DNA from: Bacillota bacterium
GTDB lineage: Bacteria > Bacillota > Clostridia > Lachnospirales > Lachnospiraceae
Length of the DNA: 17,683 bases
Direction: 5' to 3'
Assembly: GCA_023424235.1 (NCBI GenBank)
Contig: JAFAEB010000061.1
Location: forward strand, 1 to 17,683
A program made the translations under genes and the position numbers. Of the stretch, positions 7,845-14,783 are shown one piece after another. A model generated the notes under the pieces. It was not told where the DNA came from. It saw only the letters and a program-made list of their open reading frames with translations, and ran no database searches. Numbering within the stretch: the stretch's first letter is position 1; the number at the start of each line of letters is the position of its first letter.

Positions 7845-9239
7845 TTAAGGTACTATTAATTTTTGACCTATTAATATTTTATTTTCATCTTCTATTCCGT
7901 TTAACTCTTTAATGGTTTTTACATAATTCGCTGACTTATATAATTTTAATGCAATTCCTGCAAGAGAGTCCCCTGCTTGTACTGTGTAGTACTTAATCTC
8001 AGCTGTTGTAGGTTTTTCATCTACTGGAGCTTTTGTTGGTTCTGCTTTTTTTGTAGGTTCTGGCTCTTTTGTTGGTTCTGGCGCACTAGCTTCTTCCTCT
8101 TTCTCTACACTCTGAGTAGCATCTTCTTCCTCTACTTCATTTGATGTATCTGTTTCGCTTGCATCCTCTTCACTTCCAGCTTTTTCATCCTCTTCTTCTA
8201 CCACTACGATATTTCCAGAAACCGTTTCAACATCCATGGTATCCTCTGATTCATCTATTTCTGCTACATCATCTTTGTTATCTACATCTTCCTTATTATC
8301 TAGATCTTTGTTGTCAACTATTTCTTCTTTATCAGTATTACTCTCATAAGGCTCTTCATCCGTTTCATTTACCACTTCTGTATTATTAGAATCATCCTCC
8401 TCTACACTTTGAATATTGTTTTTAACTATAGAGTCCGATATCGTATTAATAGCAACCTCAAGATTTTTCATTTGCTGATGATTATCAAGCATAGTATATG
8501 CAATAACTAATACAATAATTGCCATTAATGTACTAGCTGCATATAAAAGACGCATAACACTTTTCTCTTCTTTTTCCTTATCTATCTTCTTTTCATTTAT
8601 AATGGTTCGTATTTTAGGGGTGGTTTTATCCACTACAGTTGATTCTTCACTAACAACCTTCCGACTCTCCACCATATAATTTTGCATTTCTTCATTTTTT
8701 TCATAATATATGTAATATCCACTTTGCTTCACTAATTGACTGTTCTCTAGTAAATAGAATGCTTCTTCTTTTTCTAGACTATCAATCTTTAATAAAATTT
8801 TATCTGGACCACTAAAATTGTCTATATGTAATTTCCTTATGTTTTCGCCACCTTCTAGGAAAAACTCAGTACCAATCAAGGTCCAACCAACGATCTCAAC
8901 ATCGGTAAAATACTTCTTTATATTTTCGTAAACACTTGTCCATCCCTCTTCTGATAGGCTTAGTCCATTGTTAGGATCCATTTCCTCCATCATAACTGCG
9001 CCTTTTACAAAAATATTTTTACCATGTTCTGTTCTAATATAGTATCCAAGCAAAACAGCAACTTTAAGTCCCATGGAATCCTTCTCAGTTAACTGCTTCA
9101 CGTAAGACATGACATAGTCTTCAACATATATAGATTTATTATTTTGACCAGTTATCCCTATCTGCCTAATATTCTTAGGCATTCTAATATGCTCTGAATT
9201 CGTCTTATCTGTACTGGGTTTTACGTTGGTGTTTTCCAT
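7845..9239 (-). CDS. Bitopic LysM protein with cytoplasmic MPN-like domain
   Basis: This 464-residue protein has three parts. Residues of about 36-190 form a soluble N-terminal domain: IYVEDYVMSYVKQL, KVAVLLGYYI (59-68), a KNIFVKGAVMMEE strand-helix (74-86) and EIVGWTLIGTEFFL (115-128). The order and spacing resemble a JAB1/MPN fold, but the JAMM zinc motif is absent, so it would be non-catalytic; this is my inference. Residues 231-250 are a single transmembrane helix after a basic KEKEEK stretch, placing the N-terminus inside. Residues 280-410 are a highly acidic low-complexity linker ending in PEPTK-type repeats typical of wall-spanning regions. Residues 417-463 are a LysM peptidoglycan-binding domain (YYTVQAGDSLAGIALKLY, then LNGIEDENKILIGQKLIVP). 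AGGAGGGG precedes the ATG. The protein seems built to link the cytoplasm to peptidoglycan. Confidence 0.82.
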   Translation of the reverse strand: MENTNVKPSTDKTNSEHIRMPKNIRQIGITGQNNKSIYVEDYVMSYVKQLTEKDSMGLKVAVLLGYYIRTEHGKNIFVKGAVMMEEMDPNNGLSLSEEGWTSVYENIKKYFTDVEIVGWTLIGTEFFLEGGENIRKLHIDNFSGPDKILLKIDSLEKEEAFYLLENSQLVKQSGYYIYYEKNEEMQNYMVESRKVVSEESTVVDKTTPKIRTIINEKKIDKEKEEKSVMRLLYAASTLMAIIVLVIAYTMLDNHQQMKNLEVAINTISDSIVKNNIQSVEEDDSNNTEVVNETDEEPYESNTDKEEIVDNKDLDNKEDVDNKDDVAEIDESEDTMDVETVSGNIVVVEEEDEKAGSEEDASETDTSNEVEEEDATQSVEKEEEASAPEPTKEPEPTKKAEPTKAPVDEKPTTAEIKYYTVQAGDSLAGIALKLYKSANYVKTIKELNGIEDENKILIGQKLIVP

Positions 9240-9297
9240 ATAGGTTCACCCCTCCTAACCAAAATTTTGCTCATATTTATATACTCTAAGACATGGT

Positions 9298-9325
9298 ATC
9301 ATATGTTCGTCTATATTTATGTCAA
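9298..9325 (-). promoter_or_regulatory. Sigma-A promoter of the LysM protein gene
   Basis: On the minus strand TTGACA (9325-9320) is followed after 16 bp by TATGAT (9303-9298). The predicted start near 9291 gives a leader of about 50 nt before the AGGAGGGG-preceded ATG. Five of six -10 bases and all six -35 bases match consensus. Confidence 0.65.
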
Positions 9326-9559
9326 AATAAACCGATAATAAGTAACTTTTCAACTGCATATTTCTAGTTAATATCTTGTTTTTCCTTTTAAATCGCATAA
9401 ACTGCTTATGAGACTTTCACTATTTGTGGAATTTCCAACTTAAGTGACGAAAATTGAGATGAATTTAAATTAAGATTTCTGACTATTATTGATTTTCACG
9501 GTAATACTTTTACTATTACAGAATATGGTTTAATAGTACATGTATTGCAGGAGGTTTTA
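9326..9559. other. Divergent intergenic region between LysM gene and yyaC
   Basis: This AT-rich spacer separates two divergent genes. It holds the LysM gene's promoter at its left edge and a possible sporulation-type promoter for yyaC at 9481-9509. I see no other structure, and no small gene with a ribosome binding site. Confidence 0.4.
9481..9509 (+). promoter_or_regulatory. Possible forespore sigma-F-type promoter of yyaC
   Basis: GGTAATACTT at 9500-9509 matches the sigma-F -10 pattern GGnnAnAnTR at all but the last base. GACTA lies 14 bp upstream where a GYWTA-like -35 would be, but its second and third bases deviate. The start would fall about 45 nt before the yyaC ATG. No good sigma-A pair is seen. 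The call is weak and rests partly on the expected forespore expression of yyaC. Confidence 0.3.
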
Positions 9560-10147
9560 ATGAACAAAGAGTTAGAGACTGGTAAAAGGCTATATTACTT
9601 TAATACGAAAGATCGTTATTCTGTGTATGATTTTAGTAGAATATTGTTTGATATGTTACAAAAAAACTTGTACAAAAATAAAGAGATTATCTTTCTATGT
9701 ATAGGTTCTGACAGAGCTACTGGTGATTGCCTAGGTCCAATCGTTGGATATAAATTATCTAAATTACATCAACAAAATATGATTTTGTACGGAACCTTAG
9801 AGCAACCAGTCCATGCTAAAAATTTAAATGATACCATCAACCATATTAATAAAAATCATCAAGATGCTTTCGTAGTAGCAATCGATGCCTCCTTAGGAAA
9901 AACCAATCATATCGGATATATAACCTTAGGCGAAGGACCTCTTTTACCAGGTGCAGGAGTGGATAAAGCACTACCACCCGTTGGAGATATTTTCATTACA
10001 GGAATTGTTAACTTTTCAGGCATGTTAGATCACATGCTTCTACAAACGACTAGATTAAATATTGTTATGGTGCTAGCTGATTTTATTTGCAGTGGTATCA
10101 ATTACTGCTTGTACAAATTAAATAAAAATAGCTTTAATCTAACTTAA
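9560..10147 (+). CDS. yyaC: Sporulation protein YyaC (GPR-protease-like)
   Basis: This 195-residue soluble protein belongs to the YyaC/DUF1256 family, related in fold to the germination protease GPR that degrades small acid-soluble spore proteins. Diagnostic motifs are FLCIGSDRATGDCLGPIVG (about 46-64), an AIDASLGK block (about 109-116), and GEGPLLPGAGVDKALPPVGD followed by ITGIVN. The conserved Asp residues in SDRATGD and AIDAS correspond to the acidic active-site region of this superfamily. Protease activity of YyaC itself is, as far as I know, not demonstrated. Length is normal for the family. The start is the ATG at 9560, with AGGAGG 6 nt upstream; an in-frame TTG at 9545 overlaps that site and is unlikely. 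The gene stands alone, divergent from the LysM gene, and ends at a bidirectional terminator. It supports an endospore-forming host. Confidence 0.9.
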   Translation: MNKELETGKRLYYFNTKDRYSVYDFSRILFDMLQKNLYKNKEIIFLCIGSDRATGDCLGPIVGYKLSKLHQQNMILYGTLEQPVHAKNLNDTINHINKNHQDAFVVAIDASLGKTNHIGYITLGEGPLLPGAGVDKALPPVGDIFITGIVNFSGMLDHMLLQTTRLNIVMVLADFICSGINYCLYKLNKNSFNLT

Positions 10148-10195
10148 GAAACTTAGGTAAATATTATCATAGACAGTAAAATACAAATACAAAAG

Positions 10196-10238
10196 AAAAG
10201 CTCTATAAATCTCCTTCGACGAAATTTATAGAGCTTTT
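10196..10238. terminator. Bidirectional terminator between yyaC and the coiled-coil gene
   Basis: AAAGCTCTATAAAT (to 10210) and ATTTATAGAGCTTTT (from 10224) form a stem of about 15 bp around a CTCCTTCGACGA loop. T-runs flank it on both strands (CTTTTTAC on plus, CTTTTCTTTTG on minus). It can end both the yyaC transcript and the converging minus-strand transcript. Confidence 0.88.
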
Positions 10239-10248
10239 TACTTTTTCC

Positions 10249-11346
10249 TTACTTATTTTCATCTCTCATTCCAATTAATCCCTCAGATATGGTGTTTAAT
10301 TGTTTTTCTTTCATTATACTTGCAAGCCTATCTAACTGCTCAACATTCATTATCTCTTTCCCTAAGTATACCTCATAAGAATTCGCTATGTTTAAGGAAA
10401 CTGTTTTTATTCGCTCTTCCATGGCTTTTCGTTTATTTGTGGTATCCAAAAATTGATTTTTAAGACTAATTAGCTCCTCATCATACCTAGCTTTTATCTC
10501 ATTACTTATAATATGCTTCGTTTCCTCTTCAAATGTTTTAATAGCCTTTGCCTTCTCTTCTGCAATTGTATTTTGCTCTTCATTTAAATATTGCAATTCT
10601 TTATTAAATGTGTCAAGATCATACACACTTTCATCTTTGTCCTTTAAAATATTCCTTTTAATTTTCTTTTCTTGCTTCTTATTACTTCTCATCTGTATTC
10701 GTATTTCTTGTATCTCTTTTAAAACCACAATATATTTATCTTTAATTTTATTTTCTATTAACATGTAGATACTACCTGGAATAATAACGATTGCGCAATA
10801 TATACCTACTAAATAAGTAATCCTTTGAACTGGTAATAAAAAGAAGTAAATTCCACACGGTATCATATATAATAAAACAAATAACAGGATGAAAATGGAT
10901 ACTATATCGCCAAAGAACTTAGGCATATAAAAGGAGTAGAAGAAGTTATATCTACATATTGATGGCAACTTATGCTCTTTAATCTTAGTTTTTATATGAT
11001 GTTGTAAACTCTTATATTCCTCACATAATTCTTTCGTTTCATATTCCATGCGTTCTTTTATTTTTTCATTTTTTGATTTTTCTTTTTTACCTTTGATTTT
11101 TTTTATTTTCGTTTTAACATCTTCTAGCTGTTTATTGTATGTGGACTCAATTTCTTCTTTTCGTTTCTTAAGTGTAGAGTTAACTTCTTCATCTATCATC
11201 TTCTCTTTTGTAGCAATAGACTTCTCTAATTTGTTTTCTTCAATTTCTAGCTCTTCTCGTTTTTCTTTACACTCACTAAGCATAAGAAGCATGTCCTTCA
11301 TTACATAAACTTCTGCTACCCCTTGGGATAATATATTTCCCTCCAT
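10249..11346 (-). CDS. Coiled-coil protein with two transmembrane helices, unknown function
   Basis: I do not recognise a named family in this 365-residue protein. It has a symmetric layout: a Lys/Glu-rich coiled coil at about 20-125, two adjacent hydrophobic helices at about 149-171 and 176-197 separated by a short turn (PVQR), and a second long coiled coil at about 200-315 ending in a less charged tail. Both coiled-coil arms would lie on the same side of the membrane, probably the cytoplasm given their many lysines. The ATG at 11346 is preferred because AGGAGG lies 6 nt upstream; the ATG at 11352 abuts the Shine-Dalgarno sequence with no spacing. It follows fruK by 118 bp on the same strand and ends at the shared terminator, so some cotranscription with fruK is possible. 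A scaffold or membrane-organising role would be a guess. Confidence 0.72.
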   Translation of the reverse strand: MEGNILSQGVAEVYVMKDMLLMLSECKEKREELEIEENKLEKSIATKEKMIDEEVNSTLKKRKEEIESTYNKQLEDVKTKIKKIKGKKEKSKNEKIKERMEYETKELCEEYKSLQHHIKTKIKEHKLPSICRYNFFYSFYMPKFFGDIVSIFILLFVLLYMIPCGIYFFLLPVQRITYLVGIYCAIVIIPGSIYMLIENKIKDKYIVVLKEIQEIRIQMRSNKKQEKKIKRNILKDKDESVYDLDTFNKELQYLNEEQNTIAEEKAKAIKTFEEETKHIISNEIKARYDEELISLKNQFLDTTNKRKAMEERIKTVSLNIANSYEVYLGKEIMNVEQLDRLASIMKEKQLNTISEGLIGMRDENK

Positions 11347-11464
11347 TGTCATCCTCCTTTGTATCTTTAATAATTTTGTATTAGCAATTTAGTATTATGT
11401 TCTAAAAGATTAAGTAATATTATTACGTATTATGCTATCAAGATAATATGGCAAATTTATGATA

Positions 11465-12403
11465 TTATAAGGAATCTTCCTCTAGTATTACATGTGCTAG
11501 TAAGTCCTGTATTTGGCTTAAAGTTGGAGCAGTTGTTCCTTCAAGCATAACTTTAGCAGCACTTGTAGCAATGGATAATTTTACACCTTCATGAAAGGAT
11601 AATTTCCGTTCTTCACTATAAGCAAATGCGGCTACCATAGCATCCCCTGCACCTACTGTACTCTTAGTTTTAACATTAAGGCCTTTTGCGCTTATAATCT
11701 TATCTTTTTTCGCAAATAATGCACCATGCTCTCCCATAGAAATTATAACGGTTTCCACACCACTTAACAAGATAGTTCTGGCTGCATTTACGATGTCAAT
11801 CTTTGATTCAAATTTTTTGTGAAACATGGATTCTAGTTCATTAAGATTTGGCTTGATTACATGTGGTTTTAATAAAATTGCCTTTTGTAATAACTCACCT
11901 TCTATGTCTAGATACACTTTTGCACCTTTTTCCATACATAAAGCAATAAGTTGATTATAGTAATTAGGATCCGCTCCTTTTGGTAAAGAGCCAGCTAATA
12001 TAACAATGTCACCTTTCCTTATATTTATGCACAAAACTTTCTTTAGCTTCTCATATACTTCGAATTCATATGGACCACCAGATTCATTGATTTCTGTTGT
12101 AAGCTTACTTTCAGGATCTACGATTTTTAGATTTATTCTAGTATTCATCTTTCCATCTACAAACTCATATTCTAAATGCTTTTCATCTAGGTATTTCTTA
12201 ATAATATCACCGTTTGTACCACCAACAATACCAATTGCTTTACTACTAGAGCCCAGCTCCTTAAGTACTTTTGATACATTTATCCCTTTGCCACCTACTT
12301 CTACATGGTAATTATCTGTAATACGATTTACTGTACCAAGCGTTAGGTTAGGAACTTCAATGGTTTTATCAATAGCTGGATTAAGGGTTAGAGTTATAAT
12401 CAT
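11465..12403 (-). CDS. fruK: 1-phosphofructokinase (PfkB family)
   Basis: This is a cytoplasmic kinase expected to convert fructose 1-phosphate to fructose 1,6-bisphosphate. The 312-residue length is normal. Features of the FruK/LacC branch of PfkB are clear: TLNPAIDKT at 6-14, GGKGINVSKVLKELG at 37-51, KPNLNELE at 184-191 and the signature STVGAGDAMVAAF with catalytic Asp254. Tagatose-6-phosphate kinase (LacC) is a close alternative that sequence alone does not exclude. The ATG at 12403 is chosen because GAGGAGT lies about 6 nt upstream and the protein then begins MIITLTLNP as in the family; an ATG at 12418 lies at the Shine-Dalgarno itself. No fruA PTS transporter or DeoR-type fruR is adjacent, which is unusual for fruK. 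The downstream neighbour is the coiled-coil membrane protein. Confidence 0.88.
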   Translation of the reverse strand: MIITLTLNPAIDKTIEVPNLTLGTVNRITDNYHVEVGGKGINVSKVLKELGSSSKAIGIVGGTNGDIIKKYLDEKHLEYEFVDGKMNTRINLKIVDPESKLTTEINESGGPYEFEVYEKLKKVLCINIRKGDIVILAGSLPKGADPNYYNQLIALCMEKGAKVYLDIEGELLQKAILLKPHVIKPNLNELESMFHKKFESKIDIVNAARTILLSGVETVIISMGEHGALFAKKDKIISAKGLNVKTKSTVGAGDAMVAAFAYSEERKLSFHEGVKLSIATSAAKVMLEGTTAPTLSQIQDLLAHVILEEDSL

Positions 12404-12491
12404 TATAATACTCCTCATCTATAATTTTTATTTTGTTGAAATATCTTGGTTATATTTATACTTTTTTAAGGTTTAAAAATAATATTTTTTA

Positions 12492-12520
12492 TTGACTGTA
12501 TATATAAAATATAATAAACT
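12492..12520 (+). promoter_or_regulatory. Possible sigma-A promoter of the DUF1576 gene
   Basis: TTGACT at 12492-12497 is followed after 17 bp by TAAACT at 12515-12520. The -35 is good and the -10 poor. A better TATAAT at 12510-12515 is only 12 bp away, too close. The surrounding DNA is almost pure A/T, so the exact -10 is uncertain. Confidence 0.35.
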
Positions 12521-12600
12521 TAATATTGATGAATGTAAATATAATTGAATAAATTATAGGGGCTGGCTACAATTAACCATAAATCATAAAGGAGAAATTG

Positions 12601-13878
12601 ATGAATCACATGATTAAAGTAACACAACCCAACAATCCACATAGTATAAGAGAACCTATTAAATACATAATTATGTCATCTTATGCTTTTATCATTCTAC
12701 TATTTTCTTTTTTTGCAAACTCTCCAAAGGAAATTGCAATCGGTTTAAAGAGCATTATCGTATCGCCTAGTATATTAATTACTGATTATATTGCCATAGG
12801 TAATATGGGTGCTGCATTTTTCAATAGTGGTCTACTAATGTTAATCGCAATATTAATTGCACATCTTAATAAAGTACACATGAATGGTACGCTTATCGCA
12901 GCTATATTCACTATAGGTGGGTTTGCTTTCTTTGGTAAAAATGTTTATAATGCATTTTCTATCATACTTGGTGTTTACCTTTATTCCTTAATTGAAAAAG
13001 AGAAGATTAGTAAGTTTATTTTAATTGCTTATTTTGGTACTGCTTTAGGACCTGTAGTAAGCCAATTGTCCTTCGGCTTTGGAGAAACGAATCTTAAAAG
13101 TCTTATCGTTGCTAATTTAACTGGTATTCTTATTGGTTTAATTCTTCCACCACTAGCAGGTCATTTTGTAAAATTTCATCAAGGATTTAGCCTCTACAAT
13201 ATTGGATTTATATGTGGTATAATAGGTACATTCGCCATGTCTATTATTAGAGCTTTTGGCGAAGAGCATGAACTAGTTAATTTGGTTTCAAGTGGCAACA
13301 ATAAAATCCTTAGTATTATATTAATTTTATTATTTGTATCAATGATAATAATTGGGTATATACTGAATAATAAAAGTTTCAAAAACTCGATTCGCCTGTA
13401 TCGACATTCTGGTAGATTAGTTGAAGATTTTGTTATAATGGATGGTTTTAGTGTAACTATTATAAACATGGGAGTACTTGGTTTATTGATGCTCTCTTAT
13501 ATCTTACTTATCGATGGAGAACTCAGTGGACCTATCCTTGGTGGTATATTTACTGTTGTTGGTTTTGGCGCATTTGGTAAACATCCAAAGAATATTCTAC
13601 CTGTTATTGCAGGTGTATTTATCGGTTCCATGTTACAGGTATGGGAAGCGAATTCAACAAGTGTTATGCTAGCTGCTTTATTTGGAACTACCCTAGCACC
13701 TATTGCAGGTAAATTTGGGTGGTTTTCAGGAATTGTTGCAGGCTTCCTACATCTAACTCTTGTTATGAATGTTGGAGATTTACATGGTGGAATGAATTTA
13801 TATAACAATGGATTTTCTGGAGGTCTTGTTGCTGCTACATTAGTGCCTTTAATCGAGTCCTTTAAAAGGGAAGAGTAG
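12601..13878 (+). CDS. DUF1576 polytopic membrane protein
   Basis: This 425-residue, highly hydrophobic protein is of the DUF1576 type, with roughly ten or more predicted membrane segments. It contains an internal direct duplication. The N-terminal half has LITDYIAIGNMGAAFFNSG, FTIGGFAFFGKN, FGTALGPVV and FSLYNIGFICG. The C-terminal half has FVIMDGFSVTIINMG, FTVVGFGAFGKH, FGTTLAPIAG and MNLYNNGFSGG in the same order. Repeated half-sites with Gly-rich re-entrant-like segments are common in secondary transporters, but no substrate is known to me. The ATG at 12601 is used: AAGGAG lies 7 nt before it, and the in-frame TTG at 12598 directly precedes it. It is followed within about 40 bp by a small acidic protein gene, and both end at the terminator at 14261. 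Confidence 0.85.
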   Translation: MNHMIKVTQPNNPHSIREPIKYIIMSSYAFIILLFSFFANSPKEIAIGLKSIIVSPSILITDYIAIGNMGAAFFNSGLLMLIAILIAHLNKVHMNGTLIAAIFTIGGFAFFGKNVYNAFSIILGVYLYSLIEKEKISKFILIAYFGTALGPVVSQLSFGFGETNLKSLIVANLTGILIGLILPPLAGHFVKFHQGFSLYNIGFICGIIGTFAMSIIRAFGEEHELVNLVSSGNNKILSIILILLFVSMIIIGYILNNKSFKNSIRLYRHSGRLVEDFVIMDGFSVTIINMGVLGLLMLSYILLIDGELSGPILGGIFTVVGFGAFGKHPKNILPVIAGVFIGSMLQVWEANSTSVMLAALFGTTLAPIAGKFGWFSGIVAGFLHLTLVMNVGDLHGGMNLYNNGFSGGLVAATLVPLIESFKREE

Positions 13879-13914
13879 GTGTGAAAGAACGTGCAGAGAG
13901 AGGTAAAGTTTGAT

Positions 13915-14253
13915 ATGAAAGGCGAAAAGGATAAAATACTTAAAATAATGAATGAGCTAGTGTGTTTTTTCTTCACATTAGATATCAATCATCCTAGAAT
14001 AAGTATTGATAAATTTGATAATCACTCTACCGTTATTGTAGAGGCAGAATATGAGAATCCTGACTTTAAGAAGTTAGAGCGTTTTAGCGAACTTGTGAAT
14101 GTTTCAAGGCAAGATGATTATGATGAATACTACTGGAATCTTGCAGGGAATAGCCATTACCCAGAATTCATATTATTGGGTTCTTTAGTTGATTCTGCAA
14201 CGGTTGAGTATGATGATAACAAATTAAGAATTACTGTTACTAGAAAACATTAA
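13915..14253 (+). CDS. Small acidic soluble protein paired with the DUF1576 gene
   Basis: This roughly 112-residue protein has no signal peptide or membrane helix. It is of a family I cannot name. The N-terminus (DKILKIMNELVCFFFTL) looks like an amphipathic helix, followed by strands (HSTVIVEAEYENPDF), a strongly conserved-looking DDYDEYYWNLAG segment and a C-terminal strand pair (SATVEYDDNKLRITVTRKH). It is rich in Asp, Glu and Tyr. Two starts are possible. The ATG at 13915 has GAGAGG about 10 nt upstream. A GTG at 13891 would add eight residues but has no good Shine-Dalgarno. It lies immediately downstream of the DUF1576 membrane protein on the same strand with no promoter between, so a functional partnership (cytoplasmic regulator or accessory subunit) is inferred. 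Confidence 0.7.
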   Translation: MKGEKDKILKIMNELVCFFFTLDINHPRISIDKFDNHSTVIVEAEYENPDFKKLERFSELVNVSRQDDYDEYYWNLAGNSHYPEFILLGSLVDSATVEYDDNKLRITVTRKH

Positions 14254-14260
14254 TTATAGT

Positions 14261-14290
14261 ATATGCCCCAACTTTAGGGGCATATTTTTA
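14261..14290 (+). terminator. Terminator of the DUF1576 operon
   Basis: ATATGCCCC at 14261-14269 and GGGGCATAT at 14277-14285 form a perfect 9-bp stem with a 7-nt loop. TTTTTA follows on the plus strand. It lies just past the small acidic protein gene. No T-run follows on the minus strand, so it probably acts mainly in the plus direction. Confidence 0.85.
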
Positions 14291-14301
14291 TTTACTTCTT
14301 A

Positions 14302-14766
14302 TTATTTAATAGCCATTATTAAAATCAAACATGGATTGGATTCGCCCCATAATGTAGGGAAACATTCTAGTGGCCTAAATCCCATGGAAAGATAGTATTC
14401 TCTGGTTATTTTGTAGTTTGGATCTGGATGAGATTCGTCTAATGTTTTTACTTGTAAAAATTCAAAGCCTTGCTCTTTACACCAGCCATAACATGCCTTA
14501 AATAAATCTCTACCTATCCCTTTTCTATGATAATCCTTTTTAATACCCATTACATATATCTCTGCGGTATATATATTATTACTTTTTATGCTTAAGAAAC
14601 CAACTTCTTTTTCATTATGTATTGCAGCAAAAAAAGGCATGTTTTTACTATCAACCAGATACTCCTCCTTTGCTTCCGGTATGCCAAACCATTCTGGCAA
14701 ATCATCTAGTATAGTTTTTGCGATATCATATTTCTTATTTATATCTTTAATCTCTTTTATAAGCAT
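14302..14766 (-). CDS. GNAT-family N-acetyltransferase
   Basis: This is a 154-residue cytoplasmic acyl-CoA-dependent acetyltransferase. GNAT motif A, which binds the pyrophosphate of acetyl-CoA, is clear at 73-88: MGIKKDYHRKGIGRDL, with the R-K-G-I-G-R loop. The following helix and the KITREYYLSMGF (119-130) block are typical motif B features. The C-terminal PTLWGESNPCLILI is a recognisable signature of one GNAT subfamily, but the substrate (small molecule, antibiotic or protein N-terminus) is not determinable. I prefer the ATG at 14766, with TAGGAG 8 nt upstream. An ATG at 14787 overlaps the upstream gene's stop as ATGA and would add seven residues. It is translationally coupled to a second GNAT gene. 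Confidence 0.82.
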   Translation of the reverse strand: MLIKEIKDINKKYDIAKTILDDLPEWFGIPEAKEEYLVDSKNMPFFAAIHNEKEVGFLSIKSNNIYTAEIYVMGIKKDYHRKGIGRDLFKACYGWCKEQGFEFLQVKTLDESHPDPNYKITREYYLSMGFRPLECFPTLWGESNPCLILIMAIK

Positions 14767-14783
14767 AATGTATTCTCCTACTA

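Noticed and set aside
8141..8389. Plus-strand open frame opposite the acidic linker of the LysM protein
   Set aside because: Its Leu/His/Tyr-rich translation is the antisense of the Asp/Glu/Val repeats, and there is no ribosome binding site or promoter.
8240..8400. DNA tandem repeat in the acidic linker region of the LysM gene
   Set aside because: The GAT/GAA-rich codons are similar but not arranged in a fixed-period repeat; it is amino-acid low complexity only.
13497..13988. Minus-strand open frame overlapping the DUF1576 gene
   Set aside because: The long frame is antisense to a clear membrane-protein gene, has no Shine-Dalgarno and gives a biased Pro/Ser/Thr composition.
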